DNA of 64,000 nucleotides from Collinsella sp. (GTDB taxonomy: Bacteria; Actinomycetota; Coriobacteriia; Coriobacteriales; Coriobacteriaceae). Position numbers and translations under genes: made by a program. Shown piece by piece: positions 7,378-15,605 of the stretch. Under the pieces are notes generated by a model. That model saw only the letters and a program-made list of their open reading frames with translations. It had not been told where the DNA came from and searched no databases. The stretch lies in the NCBI GenBank assembly GCA_031292915.1, contig JAUMSH010000011.1, positions 1-64,000 on the forward strand. Reading direction: 5' to 3'. Each line of letters opens with the position of its first letter. Positions within the stretch are counted from its first letter, which is position 1.

Positions 7378-7459
7378 GCGGGTTTTTGGGTTTGGGTCAT
7401 AAAACCCAAACCCAAAGCCAAAAACCCGCACTTGCTTGTTATGTTGACTTACAAGCAAG
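7378..7459. repeat. Two large hairpins in the origin-like region
   Basis: Hairpin 1: GCGGGTTTTT (7378-7387) with AAAAACCCGC (7420-7429), and GGGTTTGGGT (7388-7397) with ACCCAAACCC (7404-7413), loop CATAAA, one 6-nt bulge. Hairpin 2: CTTGCTTGT (7431-7439) with ACAAGCAAG (7451-7459). Confidence 0.8.
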
Positions 7460-7541
7460 GTTCTTCTTTCTTGCTTCTTCCTTCTTGATCGATTCGTTTT
7501 TTGAGCGATTCCAAAGCCTGTTTTTGAGTCTTCAGCAGTAG

Positions 7542-7590
7542 TTATCAACAGGTTTTCAACAAGTTTTCAACAATAGAAAAGTTTTCAACA
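7542..7590 (+). repeat. Iteron array of TTNTCAACA
   Basis: TTATCAACA at 7542 and TTTTCAACA at 7553, 7564 and 7582. The first three starts are spaced by 11 bp, one helical turn. The 9-mer differs from the DnaA box TTATCCACA at one or two positions. Confidence 0.75.
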
Positions 7591-7604
7591 AAGGAGCGTT
7601 GGCG

Positions 7605-7769
7605 ATGCCTTACGGGAGCTATGTCAACAAAGTCCGAAAGCACACGTGTCCTTACTGCGGCATCGAGCGAAATCTGGACTGGTTCATCAAGGATAGCGAA
7701 GCCTGCTGGAAGTGCAGGGAGACGAAGAAGGACGAGAAGGAGGTGAAGAGAAATGACAGCATCGGTTGA
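7605..7769 (+). CDS. 54-aa zinc-ribbon protein
   Basis: Small protein with two CxxC pairs (CPYC near residue 15, CWKC near residue 36), expected to bind one zinc ion, followed by a highly charged Lys/Glu tail. AAAGGAG lies 9 nt before the ATG. It overlaps the next gene by 17 nt. Similar stand-alone ribbons are common in phage early regions; partner unknown. Confidence 0.65.
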   Translation: MPYGSYVNKVRKHTCPYCGIERNLDWFIKDSEACWKCRETKKDEKEVKRNDSIG

Positions 7770-8394
7770 TCTCGAAGGCCGCGCTTACGTCAAGCGTAGC
7801 CTTACGCAAGACGATCTCGTTTTTCTCAAAGAGCTACAGCATGAGCTGAACAACCAACCGACATTAGCAACGGCTGACCCACGTTTTTGGGTCATTCGTG
7901 ACTACAAATATCGCGAAGCAATAGATGGTGATGACATCGAAGCTGTTGAGCTTTTTGAAGACGGCGAAGGTGAAATCATTGGCTTATGGGAAGCGGTATC
8001 GCGAGCCTACAAGGACGAGCTTGATATAGGCGGCGAAGAGTGCGCCAAAGAATGGCTTGAAGACAACTGGCTTGAGCTTGACGAGAACGGATGCATTCGG
8101 GCACGTTTCACGAATATGGGCATCAGCACCTCTAAGGGTGTAATCAAGGAGTATGCCGAAAACAACGAGCTTGGTTGCGTGTTCCTTACGAAGAAGTGGG
8201 CAATCGTCCCCGACACCATGTTTCTCACGCTTCGCGAAGCGGAAGAGCACCTTAAGGCCAATTACTACCACTACACGACAGGGGCGCATACGTACGGCAT
8301 GCACGCTTGGCGCTCACCAGAGGTCGCGCAGCTGATAAAGCTGCTCCATACGGTCGATTTTGACGAGTTGTCGAAGCTGGTTTCGAAGGAGTGA
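7753..8394 (+). CDS. Early phage protein of unknown function
   Basis: 213 aa, acidic and rich in Glu/Asp in the first half, with aromatic residues in the last third. AAGGAGGTG precedes the ATG with ideal spacing. I see no catalytic motif. It lies between the origin-like region and DUF3310, suggesting a role in early takeover or replication. Confidence 0.6.
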   Translation: MTASVDLEGRAYVKRSLTQDDLVFLKELQHELNNQPTLATADPRFWVIRDYKYREAIDGDDIEAVELFEDGEGEIIGLWEAVSRAYKDELDIGGEECAKEWLEDNWLELDENGCIRARFTNMGISTSKGVIKEYAENNELGCVFLTKKWAIVPDTMFLTLREAEEHLKANYYHYTTGAHTYGMHAWRSPEVAQLIKLLHTVDFDELSKLVSKE

Positions 8395-8399
8395 TGGCA

Positions 8400-8723
8400 A
8401 TGAGTTCTTACGTTAAGCGTGTAGGTGATCTGACTGAGCCTGTTGAGCTCAGTGCTTCGCAGGTTGTCGAGAAGATGACCCCAACGGTCGATACGGGGTT
8501 CGACCCTGTGACCAAGCCTGCGCATTACGCGGGGCATACCGGCATCGAGTGCAAGCAGGCAATGGAATCGATGCTCGGAACCGATGAATACGTGTCCTAT
8601 ATGCAGGGATGTGCCTTCAAGTACCTGTGGCGCTGGAAGTCCAAGAACGGCATCGAAGACCTCAAGAAGGCGCATGAATGCATCGAGAACATGCTTGAGA
8701 CGCTGGAAGGCGGCGCGTCATGA
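8400..8723 (+). CDS. DUF3310 (SaV-like) phage protein
   Basis: 107 aa. The C-terminal two thirds match the DUF3310 pattern: KPAHYAGHTGIECKQAM, then CAFKYLWRWKSKNGIEDLKK. The domain is frequent in phage genomes and may bind nucleotides, but its role is not established. The ATG at 8400 has GAAGGAG 8 nt upstream; the GTG (8391) and ATG (8394) are less well placed. Confidence 0.8.
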   Translation: MSSYVKRVGDLTEPVELSASQVVEKMTPTVDTGFDPVTKPAHYAGHTGIECKQAMESMLGTDEYVSYMQGCAFKYLWRWKSKNGIEDLKKAHECIENMLETLEGGAS

Positions 8724-9007
8724 GCGGTGGTGACTTCTACGCCGCGCCCAAGATCATCACTGTCCGCAAGGCGCATGAGTGCGCGTACTGCGGCGAGACG
8801 GTTCCGGCGGGAACGCGTGGCGTGCTCATGGAAAGCGGCCTTTGGATGCGTCTGTTCTGGAAGCGTTACGCATGCCCGCGCTGCCAGCCATATGTCAGGG
8901 AGTTTTGGGGCTGGCAAGGCTTGGAGAGTGAAGACATCGAATGGGATTTCGACGAGTTCATGCGGGAGTATCACCGCGATGTGTGGGTGACCGACGATGA
9001 CGATTAG
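8720..9007 (+). CDS. Zinc-binding phage protein
   Basis: 95 aa with CAYC and CPRC pairs about 30 residues apart, a probable zinc ribbon, and a very acidic C terminus (VTDDDD). Coupled by ATGA to DUF3310. No family recognised beyond that. Confidence 0.6.
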   Translation: MSGGDFYAAPKIITVRKAHECAYCGETVPAGTRGVLMESGLWMRLFWKRYACPRCQPYVREFWGWQGLESEDIEWDFDEFMREYHRDVWVTDDDD

Positions 9008-9200
9008 AAGCGACCGTAAGACCCTTGAGAACCTATGCGCCGTATCGCAGGACATTGGCAGACGCATTGCGACCTGCGAGAAGCGCGGACGCGATGGTGC
9101 GCGGGTTGATTACGACGATCTTATCTGCTGGTGCGACTGCGTGGACGATGCAATCGAAGTGATTCATCGAACTTTGGAGGAAAGAAATGAAAGAGCTTAA
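8997..9200 (+). CDS. Small phage protein, unknown
   Basis: 67 aa, charged and helical in appearance, with a CWCDC cluster near the middle. It overlaps both neighbours by 11-14 nt. Confidence 0.5.
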   Translation: MTIRSDRKTLENLCAVSQDIGRRIATCEKRGRDGARVDYDDLICWCDCVDDAIEVIHRTLEERNERA

Positions 9201-9435
9201 GACCAAGAAAGAGTATGAAGAGACATCGTCGATGCTGGTTGGGTGCGCCCTGCTGATCGTCCCGTTCGCGGCGCTGGTTGCCAGTATCGCCATTGGCTTC
9301 ATCTTCGGAGCTGGATATGGGTTCCTGGCCTTCTCCTGCTTCCTGCTGATCGTGTGCATCTACTTCATTTACGTGGCAAAGCTCAGCATGTACAAGGCGA
9401 AGAAGGCGGCTGAAAAGGAGCAGGACGATGATTGA
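9187..9435 (+). CDS. Two-span phage membrane protein
   Basis: 82 aa with two hydrophobic helices (about 16-40 and 43-65) and charged ends, so both termini are probably cytoplasmic. TGGAGGAAAG just upstream of the ATG is a strong ribosome site. Function unknown. Confidence 0.6.
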   Translation: MKELKTKKEYEETSSMLVGCALLIVPFAALVASIAIGFIFGAGYGFLAFSCFLLIVCIYFIYVAKLSMYKAKKAAEKEQDDD

Positions 9436-9685
9436 GAGTCCAGGCCATGTCTTCAACCGCATCATTAAGGATTTCGACAATGCGTACATATCTGCGCTTC
9501 GCGGAAAAGGAAACTTCCTATATGAGGTTTTCAGCGCAATGAGCCGTGCGCATAGGGAATTGGTCAAGTACGAGAAGCGTTGCAGGAAGTATGTAGACCC
9601 TAAATGGCAGCGCCGGTATACAAAGGCGCTCAAGCGGTCGCGCAGGAACGTCGACCATCTCAAGCGCATCGGCAGGTGCCGGTGA
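9428..9685 (+). CDS. Small basic phage protein, unknown
   Basis: 85 aa, Arg/Lys-rich in the second half, possibly nucleic-acid binding. It overlaps the tyrosine recombinase start through ATGA, so the two are translationally coupled; an accessory role for the recombinase is possible but unproven. Confidence 0.55.
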   Translation: MIESPGHVFNRIIKDFDNAYISALRGKGNFLYEVFSAMSRAHRELVKYEKRCRKYVDPKWQRRYTKALKRSRRNVDHLKRIGRCR

Positions 9686-10869
9686 TGGGCATCGAGGTCA
9701 AGCGCGACCAAAAGGGCGTGTGGTACGCGCAGCCGTATCTTGGCAAGGCACCTGACGGGCGGCAGATACGGCCACGACGTAGCTTCCCGGATGCCGCGAC
9801 GCGCGAGGAAGCACAGGCTTTGGCTGATGCTTGGGCTTCACACCTGACCTTTGACGGCAAGGTCAAGAGCACGCTTATAGTCGACCTGCTTTGGGAATAC
9901 ATCGAGCAGCGGAAGATTAAGGGCGCAGGATTGAACACCGTGAAGAGATGGTCGCTCTTCACGCGAACCTACGTGGGCAAGTACCTCAAGGGCAAAGTCG
10001 CTCGCGACCTTACCGCTATCGAGCTGAACGACTTTGAGACGCGGCTTGGCGTGAGCAAGAAGAACGGCGGTCAAGGTCTTTCGCGCAACACGATCATCAG
10101 CGTCCACCACTTTTTGCGCGGCGCATATAACTTCTGGGTGCGTATCGGCATCTGCGAGAACAACCCAATGCTCATGGTTGCAAAGCCGCCAGAGGAACGC
10201 CATGAAGCCGTGAGCATCGACGAATGGGATTACAAGGCACTCGATGCCACGGTTTCTGAAGAGCTCGACCTTGAAGCGCCCGAGAAGCGCTTCATGCGCC
10301 AATCAGCCTACGCTTTCGCGGCTTGGCTCGCACTGCATACGGGGATGCGCGTCGGCGAGGTGTGCGCCGTAAGGCGGCGCGACCTCCACAAGGCGCAGGG
10401 GTTCATCCTCGTGAGCGGTACGGTCATCGAGGTTCCGGGCGGCGGCGTTATGCGATCCAATGTGACCAAGAACAAGAAGACGCGGCCCGTGGCGTTAATC
10501 GACGAAGAGTGGGAGCGGATAAAAGCCTATCTCGCGCAACAGGATTCGATTTCAGACGCTTTCACGCCTGATTCGCCACTGGTGAGCGTAGACGGCTCTT
10601 ACATGCGCCCAACGACCGTCTCAAAAGCATTCAGCCGCGCTCGCGACCGTGCGGGCATGCCGAAGGCGTACACGTTCCACTCGTTACGCCATACGCACGC
10701 AACGTGGTGCCTGGCGAACGGCGTTGACCTCAAAACGCTCGCAGATCGTCTGGGGCACTCGAACGAAGCGACCACGCTGAAGCTCTACGCGCACCTTCTG
10801 CCGGGGCGCGACCAGGCTGCGGCTCAGGCGTTCAACAACTTCGCCAAGAAGCTTGAGGACGGAGTGTAA
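9685..10869 (+). CDS. Tyrosine recombinase (second phage recombinase)
   Basis: 394 aa. SAM-like core-binding domain at about 60-155, catalytic domain about 175-385. The active-site set is complete: R222 (HTGMRVGE), a Lys in the beta-hairpin near 265, H332 and R335 (HSLRHTH), H358 (LGHSN), Y368 (KLYAHL). An N-terminal arm-binding segment (GVWYAQPYLG) is present. It is unusual that it lies in the middle of the early operon, far from the attachment site, in a prophage that also has a serine integrase. Possible roles: multimer resolution, DNA inversion, or a relic of a module exchange. The start ATG overlaps the stop of the previous gene. Confidence 0.9.
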   Translation: MGIEVKRDQKGVWYAQPYLGKAPDGRQIRPRRSFPDAATREEAQALADAWASHLTFDGKVKSTLIVDLLWEYIEQRKIKGAGLNTVKRWSLFTRTYVGKYLKGKVARDLTAIELNDFETRLGVSKKNGGQGLSRNTIISVHHFLRGAYNFWVRIGICENNPMLMVAKPPEERHEAVSIDEWDYKALDATVSEELDLEAPEKRFMRQSAYAFAAWLALHTGMRVGEVCAVRRRDLHKAQGFILVSGTVIEVPGGGVMRSNVTKNKKTRPVALIDEEWERIKAYLAQQDSISDAFTPDSPLVSVDGSYMRPTTVSKAFSRARDRAGMPKAYTFHSLRHTHATWCLANGVDLKTLADRLGHSNEATTLKLYAHLLPGRDQAAAQAFNNFAKKLEDGV

Positions 10870-10997
10870 ACGGTGTGTAAATGGCAAGACCTCAGCCATT
10901 TGCGGCACGACACGAAAACGAGAGGTCAGAAAGCAAAACCGATGGTTTGGGAACGGTTAGCCGCCGTATTCCAAGTAAGAATCAGGAGATATTGAAA

Positions 10998-11324
10998 ATG
11001 GTACCGAAATTGACTGCCGAACAGCGGCGTGCAGCCCTCGATAAGGGGATGCAGATCAGGATTAAGAGAGCGGAGTACAAGGCCAAGCTTAAGAACGGCT
11101 TGATGTCCATTGAGCAGTTCTTTGAGTTGGCAGACGGCGGAGACCAGGCTGCATCGGGCATGCGTGTCGAATCGCTGATTAGGTCGATGCCCGGTTTTGC
11201 CGCGCCACGAACCCAGAAGCTCATGAAGAGCCTGCACATCAGCACGAGCCGCCGCGTGCAGGGTCTGGGATACATCCAGCGAGAGGGGCTTATCGAGGCT
11301 CTTGGAGGTGGACGCCGTGAGTAG
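10998..11324 (+). CDS. Phage-encoded actinobacterial integration host factor (mIHF-like)
   Basis: 108 aa. The order of motifs matches mycobacterial IHF: LTAEQRRAALDKG at the start, a Lys/Arg-rich helix, then a helix-hairpin-helix-like half with MKSLHISTSRRVQGLGYIQR and REGLIEALG at the end. mIHF was first known as the host cofactor of the phage L5 tyrosine integrase, so its position straight after a tyrosine recombinase is telling. CAGGAG lies about 10 nt before the ATG at 10998. Hosts normally encode their own copy; a phage copy suggests the recombinase works independently of host supply or that the phage remodels nucleoid structure. Confidence 0.85.
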   Translation: MVPKLTAEQRRAALDKGMQIRIKRAEYKAKLKNGLMSIEQFFELADGGDQAASGMRVESLIRSMPGFAAPRTQKLMKSLHISTSRRVQGLGYIQREGLIEALGGGRRE

Positions 11325-11553
11325 GTCGAATGAGCGGGCACGCCGACGAATTAAGAGACTGAGTGTGCTTTTGGCGGTGCTCATAGTGTTGTTGGGCTGC
11401 ATCATCGTCTTTCTTTGTTTTTGCCTTATGGAACTGCTCATAAGCGTCATTACTGGTTGCCTGTTCTCATGGCTCGTCCCATTGCTCGCAACCGCGATGG
11501 TGATCATGACCTATATCGTATTGGCAATCGTGAGGGGTGGCAACTGTGAGTGA
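11317..11553 (+). CDS. Two-span phage membrane protein
   Basis: 78 aa from the GTG at 11317, 8 nt after GGAGG and overlapping the mIHF stop. A basic N terminus is followed by two long hydrophobic helices (about 16-42 and 44-68). Function unknown. Confidence 0.6.
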   Translation: MSRSNERARRRIKRLSVLLAVLIVLLGCIIVFLCFCLMELLISVITGCLFSWLVPLLATAMVIMTYIVLAIVRGGNCE

Positions 11554-11959
11554 CAGCCTTAACAGCGTCACCTTGAGTGGCAACCTTGGGCAAGATGCAG
11601 AGGTTAGGTACACCAACAGCGGCCTTGCGGTAACGAGCTTTTCACTAGCAGTGAACAAGAGCCGCAAGCAGCAGGACGGTAGCTATAAGGACGTGACCAG
11701 TTGGGTTGACTGCGTGATGTACGGCAAGCGTGGCGAAGCGATGTTTAACAACGGCCTTCTGATGAAGGGCGCACGCCTGGCCATCCTTGGGCACCTGCAT
11801 CAGAACGTGTGGGAGAAGGACGGCAAGCGCTATCGCAAGCTTGAGGTCATCGTTGATAACGTGGCAATCATGACCTCGCATCGACAGTCGCAGCAACCGG
11901 CGGCGGTACCGCAGGCTGCGACCTACCCAGATGTGTACGACGAAGATATTCCCTTCTAA
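11546..11959 (+). CDS. ssb: Single-stranded DNA-binding protein
   Basis: 137 aa. OB-fold with the usual opening (NSVTLSGNLGQDAEVRYT), conserved WVDC and a Gln/Pro-rich linker, and the protein-interaction tail DEDIPF at the C terminus. It coats ssDNA during phage replication. GTG start inside GTGAGTGA, coupled to the membrane-protein gene before it; the GTG at 11537 is an alternative. Confidence 0.92.
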   Translation: MSDSLNSVTLSGNLGQDAEVRYTNSGLAVTSFSLAVNKSRKQQDGSYKDVTSWVDCVMYGKRGEAMFNNGLLMKGARLAILGHLHQNVWEKDGKRYRKLEVIVDNVAIMTSHRQSQQPAAVPQAATYPDVYDEDIPF

Positions 11960-11968
11960 GGAGCTGAC

Positions 11969-12406
11969 ATGTACGGACGAAAGATGAACGTTTGCCTGGC
12001 TGACGGAACGGTCATGCCGACATACGCGCACGATGGCGATGCAGGCTTCGACCTTTGCATCACCGAGGATGTAAGGCTTGAGCCAAACGCAAGCGCTGTC
12101 TGCGGACTTGGCTTTGCCTGCGAGATTCCGAGCGGTTGTGTCGGCTTGGTCTTCCCGCGCTCCGGCCTTGGCGCTCACTACGGCGTGACGCTGCGCAACA
12201 GCGTAAGCGTCATCGACAGCGGATACCGTGGCGAGGTGCATGCACCGCTGGTCAATCTCAGCTGTGACACCGTGTTTCTTCCCAAGGGTACGCGCGTGTG
12301 CCAGATGGTCGTTGTCCCGTTCGTGCCGTGTGATCTTGTCGGGGTCGATAGCCTGACCGACACCGAGCGCGGTACAGACGGCTTCGGCTCTACGGGCATC
12401 GACTAG
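11969..12406 (+). CDS. dut: dUTP diphosphatase (dUTPase)
   Basis: 145 aa, trimeric dUTPase family. Motifs in order: HDGDAGFDL (motif 1), PRSGLGAHYGV (motif 2), SVIDSGYRGEV (motif 3, substrate pocket), and the C-terminal RGTDGFGSTG (motif 5). It converts dUTP to dUMP and pyrophosphate, limiting uracil in phage DNA. Directly downstream of ssb, AAGGAG before the ATG. Confidence 0.93.
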   Translation: MYGRKMNVCLADGTVMPTYAHDGDAGFDLCITEDVRLEPNASAVCGLGFACEIPSGCVGLVFPRSGLGAHYGVTLRNSVSVIDSGYRGEVHAPLVNLSCDTVFLPKGTRVCQMVVVPFVPCDLVGVDSLTDTERGTDGFGSTGID

Positions 12407-12418
12407 GGTTGATGCCTT

Positions 12419-12865
12419 ATGGATGCCAAGGAATACTTCGAGCGCATCCGTGACGAGGTGGCTAGCATCGAGCACGCAAAGGAGATGCTAGCCCGCCTTA
12501 AGGCTCGCGAGGGAGCCAAGGCGCAGAGCTACAGCACGGGCGGCGGCGGTGGCGGCTCAGACCCTATGGATGCGATTAACGGGCGTATCGACTTTGAGGG
12601 GAGGTTGGAAAGGAGGATCGCGGACAGCCAATCCGAGGTGGACGAAGCGTGCGTGCTGCTCTACGGTGCTGACAATCGCGGCGGCTTGGCTAAGCTCAAG
12701 GGCAACCGATACGCCGACGCGCTGTGCATGGCCTATCTCCAAGCGATGCCATGGGACGAGATAGCCGATGTGATGCAGTGCTCGCGCCAATGGTGCAGGG
12801 AGCTTTGCAACGTTGGGTTCCGCTATATCGACGAGGTGGGCTTTGCCGCGCTCAAAGATATTTGA
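12419..12865 (+). CDS. Late-gene transcription regulator-like protein (ArpU/sigma-like)
   Basis: 148 aa. An N-terminal coiled coil is followed by a Gly-rich break, then a region resembling a sigma region 4 helix-turn-helix (MPWDEIADVMQCSRQWCREL). Small proteins of this kind sit immediately before the packaging genes in many siphoviruses and act as late regulators; that role here is inferred from position. A terminator follows. Confidence 0.65.
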   Translation: MDAKEYFERIRDEVASIEHAKEMLARLKAREGAKAQSYSTGGGGGGSDPMDAINGRIDFEGRLERRIADSQSEVDEACVLLYGADNRGGLAKLKGNRYADALCMAYLQAMPWDEIADVMQCSRQWCRELCNVGFRYIDEVGFAALKDI

Positions 12866-12924
12866 GATTGGTACTTGTCATCACTTTTCAGTTTGTGCTA
12901 CATTTCGGTACGGTGGATTATCAG

Positions 12925-12957
12925 AAAGGGACACGGCCTTGGGTCGCGTCCCTTTTT
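12925..12957 (+). terminator. Terminator separating early and late modules
   Basis: AAAGGGAC (12925-12932) pairs with GTCCCTTT (12948-12955) and runs into TTTTTT. It lies between the late-regulator-like gene and the HNH/terminase genes, a sensible site for late antitermination or re-initiation. Confidence 0.75.
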
Positions 12958-12973
12958 TGTTGGGGGTCGCGCA

Positions 12974-13303
12974 ATGGCAAAGGGCTTCTCGTATCGGTTC
13001 TACCATTCCAAGGATTGGGAACAGGCGCGAGAGCTCGCATTGCAGCGCGACGCCTATCTTTGCCAGCACTGCCTTAAGGCTGGCATCGCAACACCGGCAA
13101 CGATGGTGCATCACATCATCGAGCTAACACCATCGAACATCAGCGATCCGAACATAGCGACCGACACTCGCAACCTTGTAAGCCTGTGCGACCTCTGCCA
13201 CAAGAAGGTGCACGGCTGGGCAAGGCAGGGCAGCACAAGGCAAGGGCTGCGCTTTGACGAGGACGGCAACTTGATTTCGCTGACAGACGAAAACACAGAC
13301 TGA
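12974..13303 (+). CDS. HNH endonuclease
   Basis: 109 aa with CQHC, the HHI catalytic histidine pair, an asparagine-containing middle (TDTRNLVSLC) and CDLCHKKVH, that is, an HNH fold with a structural zinc. In HK97-like phages an HNH protein beside the terminase stimulates cos cleavage and packaging. The noncoding 150 bp after it (13304-13456) may hold the packaging site. Confidence 0.88.
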   Translation: MAKGFSYRFYHSKDWEQARELALQRDAYLCQHCLKAGIATPATMVHHIIELTPSNISDPNIATDTRNLVSLCDLCHKKVHGWARQGSTRQGLRFDEDGNLISLTDENTD

Positions 13304-13456
13304 GCACAAGCGCACAGTCAAACAAAATGACAGACAAAACAGCAGGTCACAGCTTCGAGCTATCCCCCCGGTCTAAAACCAAGGCACCCAGCATAGGGCA
13401 CCAACGCCGGAAGATAGAAATTTGCGTGTGACGGGTTTCAGAACGGGGGTGGTCTT

Positions 13457-13885
13457 GTGGGAAGGCGAAAAGTGTGCGAAAGTAACGACCTTTTGCCCAA
13501 AGCCACGGAAAGTCCCCCGAAGAAGCGCACTGCTTCTATCGAGAGCCGATACCAAAGCGAGCTGAAAAAGCTCCAACGGCTCACCAAGGACGCGATACCG
13601 GACGAGAAGCGAAGCGCCGTGCTTCCGCTGATGTCGAACATCGCGTTCTTGAAGGTCAAGCTTGACGAAGCCCGCCGCGAGCTGATGTACGAGAGCATTT
13701 TTACCGAATATGACAACGGCGGCGGTCAATCCGGATTGCGCGAGCATCCGGGTTTCAGCGCCTATAACAAACTGTTCACAACGTTCTCGCGCGGCATCAA
13801 GCAGCTCACCGACATGATGCCGTCCGGCAGCACCGCAGGCGATGCGCTCATTGACTACCTCAATGAAACGCGCTTCGGCGGCTAA
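13457..13885 (+). CDS. Terminase small subunit
   Basis: 142 aa, basic N terminus then a helical middle (P27-like small terminase pattern LKVKLDEARRELMYE and the C-terminal NKLFTTFSRGIKQL). Binds packaging DNA and delivers it to the large subunit, whose gene overlaps its end by 23 nt. GTG start after GGGGGTGG. Confidence 0.75.
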   Translation: MGRRKVCESNDLLPKATESPPKKRTASIESRYQSELKKLQRLTKDAIPDEKRSAVLPLMSNIAFLKVKLDEARRELMYESIFTEYDNGGGQSGLREHPGFSAYNKLFTTFSRGIKQLTDMMPSGSTAGDALIDYLNETRFGG

Positions 13886-15602
13886 GAAGCGAAGCGGCGC
13901 TGGTCGCTGCGAGCAGGCGATACGAAGCTACTTCGGTGGCATCATAAACGGTGAGATCACTGCTTGCGAGAAGATGCATCAGCTCGCAGAGCGCGTGCTG
14001 CGCGACCTGGACAACACCGATCCGCTCTATCCGTACCATTACCGCGAGGAATTTGCGGCAAAGCACGTTGTATTCATCGAGACGTTTTGCAGGCTTCCGA
14101 GTGGCAAGCTTGGGCGTAAGTTCAAGCTCGAGCTTTTCCAGCTGGCCATTCTGTCTGTAATCTACGGTTTCGTCGATGCTGAGGGTGTGCGCCAATACCG
14201 TGAAGTCCTTTGGATTATGGGGCGAAAGAACGGCAAGACCGCGCTCGCGTCTGCAATCGAGCACGACTTGCTCATTAACGATGACGAGGGCGCACCGGAA
14301 GTCTACAACGTCGCCACGGCTCACGATCAGGCGGCGAAGGGCTTTAATAACGCTTGGAGAATGGTTCTGACCTCGCCGGCGCTGGCAAAGCACGTGCGGA
14401 AACGCGTGAGTGACCTTTACTGCGACCTCAACATGGGGTCAATCAAGGCGCTATCCGCCAACACGAATCACCTTGACGGCTTGGACATCTCAGGCGCTAT
14501 CGTTGACGAGCTCGCAGCCATGCGCAACCGCGACCTCTACGACTTGACGATTCAGGGCATTTCCGCCCGTAGGCAACCGCTGGTTCTGGAGATCACAACC
14601 AACGGCTTCGTGCGCGGCGGCATTTTCGACGCTCAGTACGAATACGCCGCCAAATGGCTGAACGGTGAAGCATCCGGCGAAAAAGCCGAGCATTTTATCG
14701 CTTTCATTTTCGAGCTTGACGAGCGCGAGGAATGGAAAGACGAGAAGTGCTGGATTAAGGCGAATCCCGGGCTTGGAACAATTAAGTCCCTGAAATCGCT
14801 CAGGGAAAACGTCTCCAAGGCACTCGATGACCCTACATTTTTGCCGACGCTTCTGGTAAAGGACTTCAACCTCATTGAGAACCAGAGCCAAGCCTGGCTC
14901 AAATGGTCTGAGATACACAACGAAGCCACGTTCGACCCATCCGACGGGTCTTTTTCTTACGCAATTCTCGGCGTGGACGCTTCGGATACGACCGACCTAA
15001 CGGCGGCGTGCCTGCTTATGATGCGCCCGAACGACGAGCATATATACGCAATGCACATGGCGTGGATTCCGCTTCGCGCCTTGGAGCAGGCGGAAGCCGA
15101 GGGGCGGCGTGGAGGTCGAGACGGCGTACCCTACGATGCCTGGATTGCCCGCGGGCTGCTCAGAACGTCGGCAACGCCGATCATCGACAAGCGCGACGTG
15201 TTGGATTGGGTCACGGAGGTTCAGGAAAAGTACGGCATCTACTCTGTCGCATGCGGCTATGACCCGTGGCATATGCGAGATGTTCCGACTGTCGAAGCGT
15301 ACGAGGGCTATTTCGGAGCCGATAACTTCAAAAAGGTAATACAGGGTGCGCAAACCTTGTCAATGCCAATGAAGGAGCTTCGAGCGCTCTACAAGGAAAA
15401 CCGCATCGTCGATAACCAGAACCCTATAGCGGAATGGTGCCGCTCCAACGTGATGATCAGAAACGACGCGAACGGCAACATTTCGCCCAACAAAATGAAC
15501 CAAGACCCGCGCAATCGCATTGATGCTTGGGCGGCTGAGTGCGATGCATTCGTTGTACTCAGAGACATGATGGATGACTACCAAAGCATGATTGGAGGTT
15601 AA
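13863..15602 (+). CDS. Terminase large subunit
   Basis: 579 aa. ATPase domain with Walker A GRKNGKTALAS (about 120-130) and a Walker B-type acidic strand (SGAIVDELAAM); nuclease domain with GVDASDTTDL supplying a catalytic aspartate and later Asp/His residues. It is the packaging motor and nuclease. Length and layout fit HK97-type phages. ATG at 13863 chosen because it lies within the small-subunit gene end and has no better alternative. Confidence 0.93.
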   Translation: MKRASAAKKRSGAGRCEQAIRSYFGGIINGEITACEKMHQLAERVLRDLDNTDPLYPYHYREEFAAKHVVFIETFCRLPSGKLGRKFKLELFQLAILSVIYGFVDAEGVRQYREVLWIMGRKNGKTALASAIEHDLLINDDEGAPEVYNVATAHDQAAKGFNNAWRMVLTSPALAKHVRKRVSDLYCDLNMGSIKALSANTNHLDGLDISGAIVDELAAMRNRDLYDLTIQGISARRQPLVLEITTNGFVRGGIFDAQYEYAAKWLNGEASGEKAEHFIAFIFELDEREEWKDEKCWIKANPGLGTIKSLKSLRENVSKALDDPTFLPTLLVKDFNLIENQSQAWLKWSEIHNEATFDPSDGSFSYAILGVDASDTTDLTAACLLMMRPNDEHIYAMHMAWIPLRALEQAEAEGRRGGRDGVPYDAWIARGLLRTSATPIIDKRDVLDWVTEVQEKYGIYSVACGYDPWHMRDVPTVEAYEGYFGADNFKKVIQGAQTLSMPMKELRALYKENRIVDNQNPIAEWCRSNVMIRNDANGNISPNKMNQDPRNRIDAWAAECDAFVVLRDMMDDYQSMIGG

Positions 15603-15605
15603 AAC

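Larger units (their letters stand above)
7275..7604 (+). other. Non-coding origin-like region
   Basis: 330 bp without a supported ORF, between the replisome organiser and the next gene. It contains, in order, an AAACC-N3-GGTTT dyad (7321-7333), a 20-bp-stem hairpin (7378-7429), a 9-bp-stem hairpin (7431-7459), a pyrimidine tract (7460-7487) and four TTNTCAACA repeats (7542-7590). This arrangement fits a phage replication origin. Confidence 0.6.
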
